DNA of 64,000 nt. Source: Anaerovibrio lipolyticus DSM 3074. Lineage in GTDB: Bacteria > Bacillota > Negativicutes > Selenomonadales > Selenomonadaceae. How positions within the stretch are numbered: position 1 is the stretch's first letter; each line of letters starts with the position of its first letter. A model generated the notes under the pieces. That model had not been told where the DNA came from, did no database searches, and was given only the letters and a program-made list of their open reading frames with translations. Shown in pieces: positions 49,991 through 59,332 of the stretch. The stretch is taken from NCBI RefSeq assembly GCF_900141865.1, contig NZ_FQYW01000007.1, positions 1 to 64,000 on the forward strand, given 5' to 3'. The position numbers and the translations under genes were made by a program.

Positions 49991-51099
49991 CAAACTACTT
50001 TATCCTCTTTTTCCTCTTGATCTTCTGGAGCATTATTTTTATTTTTAACGCTTTCCTGGGCCTTGGTCCAGCACTTCTGATAATGGTCCAGTTCCCTGGT
50101 AATGGCCTTAAAGGCCTGCCAGCCCACATCGTTGTGGTTCTGCAGCAAATGCTTGAACTGCATTCGCGGAATGTGCAAAATCTGGCATTCCTCCACTGCC
50201 TCCAGCAGGAATGATGAAGGTACTCCCAGCACCACCTGTGGATTTAGCAGCTGCCCTTCCTCCACCTCATCAAGAGGCTTCATCCACTCGTCATCCCCCT
50301 TGCTGAAGCGGGCCACCCTGCCCGTAAGGAGCACCAGCATGGCGGTCTGGTTCACATTTTCATTAAGGATAACATCATCCTTCTGGTAGGAGGTCACCCA
50401 ACAGGAATCCAAAAGGGACCTGATCTGAGTCTTATTCAGACTAAGCAGAAGCGGGGTCTCGCTGAGAAGACCTATATTATACTCCAGCTCATTGCCTTCC
50501 ATAGTAACGGTCTCAGCAACGCTGAATTCCTCCATTCTGCTGTAAGTAATCATCGGATGGTGGAACAGATTGTGAGGGGTCCAATGCTTGTCTATCAAAA
50601 GTGGCCAACTCAAAAGGAACATGTACTCCTCGTTACTGATGCGGAAAATGTACATGCGAAGCAGCTTTCCCTTCCGTAAATCGAAGGGACGCCGACGGTC
50701 TGCCTCAGCAATGCGGTGCATGGTATCCATCAAATCATTTGGGCCCAGGGAATCCGCCGCCCTAAACACAGGCTGAATGGTGTTGGAATTCAAAATAATA
50801 CGCCACAGCTTGCCGTTGCCAAAATAATAATTGGTCCGCAGATAAGGGTCGCTCATAACCTCGTCACGAAGGAAACCCAAATAGGACACGGGCGCAATTC
50901 TCCCACCCACGCGGAAAATAGCCTGCACAGCGGCTCTGGAGTGCTGCCCCTTTTCATTTAGGACCTTCAGCTCCTCCTCATCCACAGTCACAATATCCTT
51001 TATATTATTGCCATATATCTTCCTAAGCTCATCCATCATGGTGGAGCTTACATTGCCCACCCTGAACCGTGGCTTGGAATTGGTTGAAATAACATCCAT
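49990..51099 (-). CDS. Condensation-like domain fused to a cyclic-nucleotide-binding-like domain
   Basis: This is a 369-aa cytoplasmic protein. Residues about 50-200 resemble a degenerate NRPS/PapA condensation or acyltransferase domain: RRRPFDLRKGKLLRMYIFRISNEEYMFLLSWPLLIDKHW. The catalytic HHxxxD motif is replaced by SWPLLID, so acyl transfer is unlikely. Residues about 215-345 look like a cyclic-nucleotide-binding (Crp-type) fold (SLLDSCWVTSYQKDDVILNENVNQTAMLVLLTGRVARFSKG), with no C-terminal HTH; the tail is acidic. It may be a ligand sensor or scaffold. AAGGAG precedes the ATG, at the long end of the allowed distance. Confidence 0.55.
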   Translation of the reverse strand: MDVISTNSKPRFRVGNVSSTMMDELRKIYGNNIKDIVTVDEEELKVLNEKGQHSRAAVQAIFRVGGRIAPVSYLGFLRDEVMSDPYLRTNYYFGNGKLWRIILNSNTIQPVFRAADSLGPNDLMDTMHRIAEADRRRPFDLRKGKLLRMYIFRISNEEYMFLLSWPLLIDKHWTPHNLFHHPMITYSRMEEFSVAETVTMEGNELEYNIGLLSETPLLLSLNKTQIRSLLDSCWVTSYQKDDVILNENVNQTAMLVLLTGRVARFSKGDDEWMKPLDEVEEGQLLNPQVVLGVPSSFLLEAVEECQILHIPRMQFKHLLQNHNDVGWQAFKAITRELDHYQKCWTKAQESVKNKNNAPEDQEEKEDKVV

Positions 51100-51254
51100 G
51101 ACACAGAGACTCCTTCTCTAAACTTTGAATCCTTTCTGATAATTTTATCGAAATCTCCCATTTAATATTAACATCAACCCTATATATTTACTAGCAAATA
51201 TATAGGACAAATAACCGATTTTCGAAAATCAAAAAAGGAAAACCCCGAAAATTG

Positions 51255-51306
51255 GTAATCCCCTAAGAGGATACCGCTCGTAAACAGCATCTTCTTAGGG
51301 GATTAC
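51255..51306. repeat. Long perfect hairpin in the 410-base intergenic gap
   Basis: GTAATCCCCTAAGA (51255-51268) and TCTTAGGGGATTAC (51293-51306) are exact reverse complements, and GAT/ATC extends the stem. No T-run follows directly on either strand. The gap 51100-51509 is otherwise AT-rich and has no gene. Confidence 0.6.
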
Positions 51307-51455
51307 TCGCCGCTTTTGTGCACTGAAGCAATTATACAATCCCTTATGTAAAGTATAACTACCTTTATGTGCTTTATTTGACCTTATAATCGTAGTTTTA
51401 CTGTCAAAGCATAAGTCCTATAACAAAATTTTAATAGCTTTTTAATGCATTTTAA

Positions 51456-51484
51456 AAGGCAGGACCCTATTCCGGGCCCTGCCG
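51456..51484 (-). terminator. Terminator of the exported methyltransferase-like gene
   Basis: GGCAGGACCC pairs with GGGCCCTGCC around a TATTCC loop; on the minus strand it is followed by TTTTAAAAT. It is 26 bases after the stop codon. Confidence 0.85.
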
Positions 51485-51509
51485 TTATTTTCCAGTTATA
51501 ATTTAAAAA

Positions 51510-52517
51510 CTACATTTGTGGTTTTTTGCTGTCTGAGGTAATAACCCACAAATAATGCTCTGCCAACACATTCAGCAGCTGGTGCTCCTGCTCGTCGGAA
51601 AGACAATTATTGGGGTCCATTTCGTAGTTGCCAAAAATCAGCGGAACCCGCTGCACCTGAAGATTACATGACTTAATAAATTTCTCCGCCTCCTGGGGAC
51701 TCTTAAAAATTTTACTGCCTGTATCATCCCTGGAAACCACATCATAAAGCTCCATGGTTTCATCCATTATGGCCTCCCCGTGGCCCGGATACAGGGCCTC
51801 AGCCACATTCCAGCCGTATTCCTTAAAGCTGAAATCCGTGGTGATAAAGCAGCCACCCTTGGCGTCCAAAATCATTTTAATATTTGAAAGCGCCTTCTTT
51901 TTTTCCTCATTGCCCAGAAACATCCACAAGCCCTCGGCTACCATGCACACCGGAGCCTTTATTTCCTGAGAGGCCTGCTGCATTTCCGTCCCGCTGGTGA
52001 CTCCGGCCATCTTATAATGGAGAAATGCCTTTTCTTGTGGAGTCAGATATGAAGTGAGCTTTCTCATATCCCGTATCACCGAGGCAAAATCACAGCCCGT
52101 GTAGTTTTTTCCCCGCTCGCACATATAAATGCCCCTTGGGGAATAGCCACAGCCCAGTTCCATTATTTCCGTATAGCCGTGGGCCAGACAATAAAGATTA
52201 AGGGCATCATAGTTTATTCGCCGAAGGGTCTGGTTCATATTGCTGATACGCTTAAAATCCGGCAAACTGCTGTCCACAGCAATAGTCCGATTGCCGATTA
52301 GCTTCAATATGGTAGCTGCATCCTCGTTGCCGGCCCCCGCCAGCCAATCGAGATTAAGATATGCCGTATCAGACACGGCATAAGTGTTTTCCTCCATTTC
52401 AACCTGTTCAACTGTTTCCAAGGTTTCTGCCGCCATTACGGGATTAGTCCCAAGGAAAAAGCAACAGCCTCCCCACACCATGGAAATCGCCAAAAGCAGG
52501 AGCCTACATTCCTTCAT
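51510..52517 (-). CDS. Methyltransferase-like protein with export signal
   Basis: This 335-aa protein has a signal-peptide-like N-terminus (MKECRLLLLAISMVWGGCCFF, cleavage near VMAAE). The rest resembles leucine-carboxyl-methyltransferase/class I SAM enzymes: IMELGCGYSPRGIYM near 115 is the SAM-binding motif I, and GCFITTDFSF and CMVAEGLWMFLG follow. SAM is not expected outside the cytoplasm, so the signal may be a membrane anchor or the domain may have another role. AAGGGGTG precedes the ATG. It overlaps no other gene and has its own terminator. Confidence 0.7.
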   Translation of the reverse strand: MKECRLLLLAISMVWGGCCFFLGTNPVMAAETLETVEQVEMEENTYAVSDTAYLNLDWLAGAGNEDAATILKLIGNRTIAVDSSLPDFKRISNMNQTLRRINYDALNLYCLAHGYTEIMELGCGYSPRGIYMCERGKNYTGCDFASVIRDMRKLTSYLTPQEKAFLHYKMAGVTSGTEMQQASQEIKAPVCMVAEGLWMFLGNEEKKKALSNIKMILDAKGGCFITTDFSFKEYGWNVAEALYPGHGEAIMDETMELYDVVSRDDTGSKIFKSPQEAEKFIKSCNLQVQRVPLIFGNYEMDPNNCLSDEQEHQLLNVLAEHYLWVITSDSKKPQM

Positions 52518-52545
52518 ATTACACCCACCCCTTCAAGGTGATTTA

Positions 52546-53361
52546 TTACTGCTTTGGGAACATGCCAAAAGCAAACATGGTCATTGCTACGCAACCCATG
52601 GTAAATACTCTGTTTACAGCCACTCCGTCGTCGCCGTCTGCCGCCCCCAGAGTATAGAGCAATGGCCAATAATGATCCACAGTTGGCACAGCATACTCAG
52701 AATTTGGGCCAATTTCCCAATTAAGGGCCCTGTCCTCATGGTGGTATTCCACAGCACGGCAAATATAGTTATTGAAGGCAATAGCCTCCTGGGTGCCCTC
52801 CCGGTTTCTAAGAGCCACCTTGTCAGAGGTATAGCCCACCTTCTCCGGATCATATACCACATTGCCGCTGCCAATGATAAGATATCCCTCACTGCGAAGC
52901 TGCACAAGGGCTTTGCCCAAATCAAAGCAGTCCTGGGCCGTGAAATTTTTATTTACAGATAACTGTACAACGGGTACATCTGCCTTCGGAAACATATGAA
53001 CCAGTATGGACCAGGTTCCATGGTCAATACCCCATTCGTCATTTACAGACACCTTATCCCCCAGCAGCTCCTGCACCCGCTGAGTCAAATCAGCGCAGCC
53101 CGTAACAGGATAGGCCACCTGGGAAAGCGCCTCCGGGAAGCCCTGAAAATCGTATTCCTGCTTTGGCTGGGCTGCACTCTGAATATAGGTACCATCCGTA
53201 AACCAATGGGCAGAAATAGCCAATATAGCCTTTGGCTTGCCAAATATTCTGAGGACAGATTCCCCTACAGCCCGCATCCCTGCGGTAATGTCATTCATAT
53301 CCAGAGCCGTCATGGGGCTTCCATGTCCGGAAAAAATGACCGGCATCCTTATATCATCCAT
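52546..53361 (-). CDS. DODA-type extradiol dioxygenase (YgiD-like)
   Basis: This 271-aa member of the LigB superfamily resembles DOPA 4,5-dioxygenase YgiD. MPVIFSGHGSPMTALD has the metal-binding His, AISAHWFTDGTYIQ the second His, and WGIDHGTWSILVHMFP and IGSGNVVYD follow. It is 28 bases before the methyltransferase-like gene on the same strand and may be co-transcribed. The substrate in an anaerobe is unclear. GAGGAGA precedes the ATG. Confidence 0.9.
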   Translation of the reverse strand: MDDIRMPVIFSGHGSPMTALDMNDITAGMRAVGESVLRIFGKPKAILAISAHWFTDGTYIQSAAQPKQEYDFQGFPEALSQVAYPVTGCADLTQRVQELLGDKVSVNDEWGIDHGTWSILVHMFPKADVPVVQLSVNKNFTAQDCFDLGKALVQLRSEGYLIIGSGNVVYDPEKVGYTSDKVALRNREGTQEAIAFNNYICRAVEYHHEDRALNWEIGPNSEYAVPTVDHYWPLLYTLGAADGDDGVAVNRVFTMGCVAMTMFAFGMFPKQ

Positions 53362-53437
53362 AATATTCTCCTCGAGTTTCTATACAATCATTCCATATTT
53401 TAGTATAACACAAAAATATCTAAAGCATCCTAGTAAA

Positions 53438-55975
53438 TCAAAGCACATCTACAATAGCCTTCATAAGTTTATTGATATCCACCGGCTTGCTTATGTGGTT
53501 CTGCATTCCGGCCTCTATACAGTTGCGAATATCTTCCTCATAGGCATCTGCGGACATGGCAATTATCGGCACAACACCTGCATCAGGGCGATGAAGCATA
53601 CGAATCTTTCTGGTGGCAGTAAGACCGTCCATAACCGGCATTCTTAAATCCATAAGAATCAGCTTGTAATGGGATGGCTCACTGACACTGTAGATTTCCA
53701 CAGCCTCCAGGCCATTATGGGCCCAGTCAATCATATTTGCCCCGTAATCCTCCAGCATAAGCTGAGCAAGTTCTGCATTGATTTCATCGTCCTCCACCAA
53801 TAATATAGGCATATCCTTCAGCAAGTCCTTGGATATTGCCTCGCTATTATTTGTATCGGAATTTCCTTCCGCAGCCAATGCCTTTGCGTCCTCTCTTACG
53901 GTCTTTATAGGAACACTGAAAATAAAGGTAGTGCCTTCATTCAGCTTACTTTCTACCTCTATGGTACCACCCATCATGGTAATAAACTTATGCACCAGGG
54001 AAAGGCCCAAACCAGTCCCCCTGGTATTTACGGTTTCCTGGCGCACCTCCTGAGTAAACACATCAAACATGTGCTTCTGGAATTCCTCACTCATGCCAAT
54101 ACCGTCATCCTGAATTATTTCAACAAGAGTTGATTTGTCACCCTCCACATTTACATGAACATCCCAAACCACATGGCCCCCAGCTTTGGTGTATTTCACC
54201 GCGTTGCTGAGAAGATTCATGGCCAGCTGCTGTAGACGAAGGCGGTCGGAATATACCACCACATCATCATCCACATGGAGATCAGCCTTAAAATCAATGT
54301 GGTGATTATTGGCATTCATGGTAATGGCATCCTTGATAATGTTAAACAGCTCATGAGGCACTATTCTATCTTCACGAAGCTCCATCTTGCCACTGGAAAG
54401 CTTGGAAAGATCCAGAACATCATTTACCAGAGCCAGCATCAATTTACTGGAGCTGTCGATTCGCTCCAGATACTGCTGGATTTCATCCATATTTTCAGTT
54501 CTCCGGGCCAATCTGGTATATCCCAAAATACCATTCAGCGGCGTGCGCATATCATGGCTCATGGTGGACAGGAAGTTGCTCTCTGCCTGACGGGCCTGCT
54601 CTGATGCATCAAGAGCCGCCTGCTTGGCACTAAGCTCAGCACTTACCTGCTTTTTATGGGATGTATACATGGCATAGCTTACCATGATGGTAATAACCAA
54701 AATCAGGACAAACAGTATTACCACCAAACTGGTAGGTATTGAACGGATATAGTCCTTAATGGTCTGATCCGTGTACAAGTTTTTGCTGAGGATATTGGTA
54801 ATATTGATTTTACCACCCTGGACAGTCTTGCTAAGAATAGAATTCAGGACGGAATTACCCGGCATGAGCTGACCGCTGAACTCGATCCCCAGATCATCCA
54901 CGCCTTCTACCGTAAAGTTTCCGGAACCATGCTTTGCCGTCAGCCAGTTCAGCTGTGCCATATTACAATATATCGCATCCACCTTATGGGAGCTCATGGC
55001 TTCATAGCATTCCTCAATGGTTGGGAAGGAAATAAGCTCCATATTTGGTGCCCCTTCCCTTATGGCATTTTCCACATTTGGCGGTACCATACCCACAAAA
55101 GCGGCTGTATGGATTTCTGCCACATCAGAACGTCGCAAGCATAAAATGCTAAGAGTAAAATATGTCTTTGTTATGGCCAGGCCAATATTTTCACTGCCAA
55201 TTATGTCCTGAGAGGTCACGCCATAAACATCCACCTCTCCCTCTTTAAGAGCTTTGGCTATCTCTTCACGATCGTTAAAAACAACAAACTCCACCTGCCA
55301 ATTTAATTCCTGAGCTATCTGCTTATACAGGTCAGGTGCTACACCACGGATATCCCCATTGCTGTCCACATAGGAAATAGGTGGATTCATTCCATGGACT
55401 GCCACCTTCAGCACCGGATGATTGGCAATATATTCTTTTTCCTCAACAGAAAGAGGTATACTATCCTGATAATGGAAATGACGGTATTTATCATAGAGCT
55501 TTTCAGGGTAGCGCACATCCTCGTAGAGAATCCTGCTCATGGCAGCATCCACCTTATTTTTCAAGGCCATCTGGTCCTTTGAAAAAATAGGATAATAGGT
55601 ATTTGCAACAATATTAAAGGAAGCCCGATAATTGTGGGTCAGCTTCGACCCATAGGTCACAATGCCATCCACTTCTCCGTTATTCATAGCCTCTTGAAGT
55701 TCATCATCGTTATCATAGGTCTTAAAAATAGGATGAATATCGTTCTTGCTGGCCCACTCCCTGGCCCGATCATACATAATGGATGATTTCACTACACCCA
55801 AAACCTTGCCATTGTATTCGGTAGGATTGCCATAGCTGAATCGTGGGTCATCGTCACGCACCCTAATGCTGGCCTGACTGGTAAATAATCCATGGCTGCC
55901 AAATAAAAACCTCTCAAGCCTTTCAGGATTAGGTGAAATACCGAGGGCCATCTGTATGTCCCCATCATCTAGACA
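53438..55975 (-). pseudogene. Hybrid sensor histidine kinase, 3' part (split by an IS)
   Basis: This is the larger part (about 845 codons) of a hybrid kinase of about 938 aa. It holds part of a first periplasmic SBP_bac_3 domain, a second SBP domain (VAVHGMNPPISYVDSNGDIRG), a membrane helix near SLVVILFVLILVITIMVSYAMY, a HisKA domain with FLSTMSHDMRTPLNGILGY, a HATPase domain (GTGLGLSLVHKF) and a C-terminal receiver with LILMDLRMPVMDG. It would sense amino acids or small ligands outside the membrane. The gene is cut after the codon for Ile in KGLI; joining 57516 to 55975 restores the frame KGLI-CLDDGD exactly. The remaining downstream frame has no signal peptide. Confidence 0.9.
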
Positions 55976-56079
55976 ATATGTAATGACCTCCACTTTGTAG
56001 CAACGTGGATTTACCTGTATACTAAAGATGATAAATCAAAGGGTAACAGGGATTACCGCATACAAAAGGAGGTCACTAT

Positions 56080-57198
56080 ATGAATAATACCACAATTTTC
56101 GTAGGAATGGACGTACATAAGGAAAGTTTTACTCTATGTGAATACCAGATCGAAACAGAAAAAGCATCACATTTCAGACACATGCCTGCTGATTATAAGG
56201 AAGTCTTAAGATACCTTGAATTCCTTAGAACCATCTACGGAAGGGATACTATCTTTGTATGCGGTTATGAGGCCGGTTGCCTCGGCTATACTTTATATCA
56301 TCAGCTAACAAATCATAACGTTAACTGCGTTATTCTTGCACCTACTACTATGCTTGAAAAACGTAGTGGAAAGAGAATAAAAACTGATAAGCGGGATGCT
56401 GAATTAATTGCAAAATGCCTCGCCCAACACAATTACAGTCCTGTTCACATCCCTACAGCCACTGATGAAGAAACCAAGGAATATCTCAGAATGAGAGATG
56501 ACCATAAACTTGCTCTAAAAAGGATTAAGCAGCAGATACTATCCTTCTGCCTGAGGCATAACTATCGTTATGAGGGAAAAAGTCATTGGACTGTAGGACA
56601 TGTAAAATGGTTGAAAAACCTAAATCCTGAGGCTCTTTATAAGGAAATCCTCGATGAATATTTGCTGACGTATACAACCTTAAGTGATAAGATTGAGCGC
56701 ATTGATAAAAGAATAGAGGAACTTGCCGCCAAGGACGAATACAGAGAATCAGTGAAGAAACTATGCTGTTTCATTGGTGTGCGGACGCATACTGCCTTAT
56801 CAGTCCTGGTTGAAGTAGGTGATTTCAAGCGTTTTCCATCAGCAGAAAAATTCGCTGGATATTTAGGGCTTGTTCCAGGTGAAAATTCCAGTGGCGACAG
56901 TACTACAAGACTTGGTATTACCAAGGCAGGCAATCGCCATGTGCGAGTTTTGCTAACAGAAGCTACTCAGGGTTATACAAGAGGTGCAGTTGGATATAAA
57001 CCCAAAGCACTAAAAGCACGTCAGAAAGGCAATACTCCTCAGGTTATTGCATACGCAGACAAAGCCAATGAGAGATTAAAACGAAAATTTTTCAAAATGG
57101 TTCTTGGGAAAAGTAAAAAACACAACGTAGCCAAAACTGCGATAGCCAGAGAGCTCGCCTGTTTTATGTGGGGTATGATGACAGATAACATAGCTTAA
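56080..57198 (+). CDS. IS110-family transposase
   Basis: This is a 372-aa DEDD recombinase. The N-terminal RuvC-like domain has FVGMDVHKESF, CGYEAGCLGY and KTDKRDAELIAKCLAQ. The C-terminal Transposase_20 domain has LCCFIGVRTHTA, FAGYLGLVPGENSSGDSTTRLGITKAGNRHVR with the serine nucleophile region, and an intact end. The reading frame is intact with GGAGGTC before ATG, so the element may be active. IS110 enzymes act with an element-encoded guide RNA. Confidence 0.95.
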   Translation: MNNTTIFVGMDVHKESFTLCEYQIETEKASHFRHMPADYKEVLRYLEFLRTIYGRDTIFVCGYEAGCLGYTLYHQLTNHNVNCVILAPTTMLEKRSGKRIKTDKRDAELIAKCLAQHNYSPVHIPTATDEETKEYLRMRDDHKLALKRIKQQILSFCLRHNYRYEGKSHWTVGHVKWLKNLNPEALYKEILDEYLLTYTTLSDKIERIDKRIEELAAKDEYRESVKKLCCFIGVRTHTALSVLVEVGDFKRFPSAEKFAGYLGLVPGENSSGDSTTRLGITKAGNRHVRVLLTEATQGYTRGAVGYKPKALKARQKGNTPQVIAYADKANERLKRKFFKMVLGKSKKHNVAKTAIARELACFMWGMMTDNIA

Positions 57199-57515
57199 TC
57201 AAATGTAAGATGGCTGGTGCCACTTACATCTGGCCAATAATAACTTAATAACTGAAGGCATCTTGAAGGGGCTTCGGTCATTTCAAGGTTCGAGCTATCT
57301 ACGACGGGACTATGTTGGCACAGTTTAATCTGTGATCCACGCAGCTAGACAGTAGAGTTCACGGCGGACCATTGACCTGTAGGTAATCAATCCACGTATA
57401 TCAGAGTGGCCAAAGCCGGGAACTGATACTCCGAGGCTCTTTCCCGATGTCTTCAGAAAAATGAACATGTCTGTGGTGATTCCTGTCATTTTATACTTGA
57501 CAAGAGGTCATTACA
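57199..57515 (+). ncRNA. Candidate bridge/seek RNA region of the IS
   Basis: This 3' non-coding part is rich in small hairpins (for example CTTGAA...TTCAAG at about 57265-57290). CTAGACA at 57345-57351 equals the left chromosomal flank (55969-55975), and ACTGATA at 57422-57428 is the reverse complement of the right flank TATCAGT (57516-57522). Top-strand and bottom-strand matches in this order fit left and right target guides. RNA ends are not determined. Confidence 0.65.
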
Positions 57516-57794
57516 TATCAGTCCCTTGAACATTTCAACATTGTCCTTATATGGATGAAAAATTGGCTTAAGATTGGCATACTGGGCAATTTTATACATA
57601 AATTCTGCGTCAAAGCCGTAGTACACCCCTGAATCCGTAGTCATGGCTACACCAGACTGCAAAACAACGCCCACATGAACTGGCTCCCGGGTATCGGGAA
57701 TCTCGTCCGCATACAGCACCTGGTAAGGAAGCAGCACAAAAACCATAAGTGCCGCTATTAATATTCGCATAATGAAAAATTTATTATTTCGCAT
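57516..57794 (-). pseudogene. Hybrid sensor histidine kinase, 5' part
   Basis: These 93 codons start at ATG 57794, nine bases after AAAGGAGG. They encode a signal/anchor segment (MRILIAALMVFVLLPYQVLYA) and the first part of an SBP_bac_3 sensor (VHVGVVLQSGVAMTTDSGVYYGFDAEF). The insertion at 57515 makes the ribosome read through the IS end to a stop at 57486, giving a short useless fragment. The rest of the gene is at 53438-55975. Confidence 0.9.
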
Positions 57795-58015
57795 CAAAGG
57801 TAGCCTCCTTTGCGCTGACAATTATTCATATTTCATGATTAATTTTTCAAGGCAACAATCAATAGTATGTTAGAGTATACTTCGACACTCACCCAATGAA
57901 TCCTTTTTTTCTGTTTTTTATCTCATCTGAACACAAAAAATATTATTTTATGCTTTCAAATCATTTAGATTTTTATATAATTTTGCTTTTTTTATAGCAT
58001 TTTGTGTTTTTGCTA

Positions 58016-58044
58016 TTGATAACCATTCTCATATATGTTATACT
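58016..58044 (+). promoter_or_regulatory. Promoter with Fur box for the DUF3793-flavodoxin genes
   Basis: TTGATA (58016-58021), a 17-base spacer and TATACT (58039-58044). TGATAACCATTCTCA (58017-58031) matches the Fur 7-1-7 consensus TGATAATnATTATCA at 12 of 14 positions and overlaps the -35 and spacer. This suggests induction under low iron. The rest of the gap 57822-58015 is AT-rich without genes. Confidence 0.65.
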
Positions 58045-58092
58045 TTCTGTGTAATTGAGAAAGGATATCAAATAGTCAAGGGGGTGATTTCC

Positions 58093-58683
58093 ATGAATAA
58101 ATCAATGTACAATAATTATGAACATCAGATGGCATATCACTGTGCCCCTACTATTAAGGGAATTAAGTGTGGCAGTATGGTGGCTTTTACAGTTGGTTCT
58201 GATAACTCCTTCCGGAATTTTCTTGAAAGCCACGCCAATTGCTTCCAGTGTCATGGTTTAGCATACCTCCAGCTTTCACGGCAAAGGAATCATGTCCTGA
58301 TGTTTTTTTATAGGCCACAGCTCCTGACCCGCCTTCTTCGTCGCCCCCTGGCTATAGATATTCTAAGAAGTTTTGATTATCCAGTGGAAAGGGGTATTAA
58401 TGAGGAACCCCTTCCCGCCCTGCTGGAGCATCTTAAAAACCGCATCGCTAATTGTGAGGGTTTTCCCCATGAAATCGGTATTTTTCTGGGGTATCCCCCA
58501 GCAGATGTGCAGGCCTTCATTGAAAATAAGGGACAGAATTTCCTCTATAGCGGATTCTGGAAGGTGTATACCAACGAAGCCGCCCAAAAGCACCTTTTTC
58601 AGTGCTACAACGATTGTATAAATGCCATGTGTGACCGCCTCAGGGCCGGGGAAAGCCTTTTGGATGTCATGGGTGCCGCATAA
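58093..58683 (+). CDS. DUF3793 family protein
   Basis: This 196-aa member of DUF3793 belongs to a family found mainly in Firmicutes and often next to flavodoxin or iron genes. Conserved features include HCAPTIKGIKCGSM, FLYSGFWKVY and PHEIGIFLGYPPADVQAFIEN. There is no known catalytic motif. The function is unknown; involvement in iron or heme handling is proposed from context. ATG 58093 has GGGGGTG seven bases upstream. Confidence 0.88.
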   Translation: MNKSMYNNYEHQMAYHCAPTIKGIKCGSMVAFTVGSDNSFRNFLESHANCFQCHGLAYLQLSRQRNHVLMFFYRPQLLTRLLRRPLAIDILRSFDYPVERGINEEPLPALLEHLKNRIANCEGFPHEIGIFLGYPPADVQAFIENKGQNFLYSGFWKVYTNEAAQKHLFQCYNDCINAMCDRLRAGESLLDVMGAA

Positions 58684-58745
58684 ATTGGATAATATTTTTA
58701 AGTTAGCTTATTTATTTAATATGTTTACATAGGAGTTGATAATTT

Positions 58746-59177
58746 ATGAAAATTGCTGTTGTTTACTGGTCCGGAACCGGAAATACAAAGGCTATGGCTG
58801 AGTCTATGCTGGATGGGGCAAAGGCTGCCGGAGCTGAAACAGACCTTTATTCCGTTGATCAGTTCAGTGCTGACAAAATGGATGGCTATGACGGCTTCCT
58901 TTTCGGCTGCTCCGCCATGGGCTGCGAGGTGCTGGAGGAGGCTGAATTTGAGCCGTTCTTCCAGGAGGCTGAGAATAAAATCGCCGATATTCCAGTGGGG
59001 CTCTTTGGTTCCTATGGCTGGGGCTCCGGGGAATGGCTCCAGGACTGGCACCAGCGCTGCAAGGATCACGGTGCCAAGGTCTACAAAGAAGGTGTTATGA
59101 TAAATAACACCCCTGACGACGCTGGTCTTAAGGAATGTCAGGATTTCGCCCAAAACTTTGTAAAAGAAAACTTCTGA
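58746..59177 (+). CDS. Flavodoxin
   Basis: This 143-aa FMN electron carrier has the phosphate-binding loop WSGTGNTKAMAE at residues 8-19, FGCSAMGCEVLEEAEFEPF and FGSYGWGSGEWL. It replaces ferredoxin under iron limitation, fitting the Fur box in front of the preceding DUF3793 gene 62 bases upstream. GGAGTTG precedes its ATG. Confidence 0.95.
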   Translation: MKIAVVYWSGTGNTKAMAESMLDGAKAAGAETDLYSVDQFSADKMDGYDGFLFGCSAMGCEVLEEAEFEPFFQEAENKIADIPVGLFGSYGWGSGEWLQDWHQRCKDHGAKVYKEGVMINNTPDDAGLKECQDFAQNFVKENF

Positions 59178-59230
59178 TTACTTCTAATCATTCTAAACCA
59201 TTCTATAATTTTAAGCCTTACTAAGGAAAA

Positions 59231-59270
59231 AAGCTGTGACCTAAAATATTATTAGGACGCAGCTCTTTTT
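59231..59270 (+). terminator. Terminator after flavodoxin
   Basis: AGCTGTGACCTAA and TTAGGACGCAGCT form an imperfect stem around AATATTA, followed by CTTTTTC. Confidence 0.7.
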
Positions 59271-59332
59271 CTATGTTACAATATTCGTATGACATTTTAT
59301 TGGGTAATTTAAGCAAGAAAAGAGTGATAATT

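Larger units (their letters stand above)
55976..57515 (+). mobile_element. IS110-family (IS1111-like) insertion sequence
   Basis: A 1540-bp element lies between the two halves of the hybrid kinase gene. Removing it restores the gene with no target duplication. Both ends have the inverted repeat TGTAATGACCTC (55979-55990) and GAGGTCATTACA (57504-57515), three bases in from the left end and at the right end, as in the IS1111 subgroup. It contains one DEDD transposase gene and a 317-base non-coding 3' region. The exact ends are ambiguous by about three bases. Confidence 0.88.
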
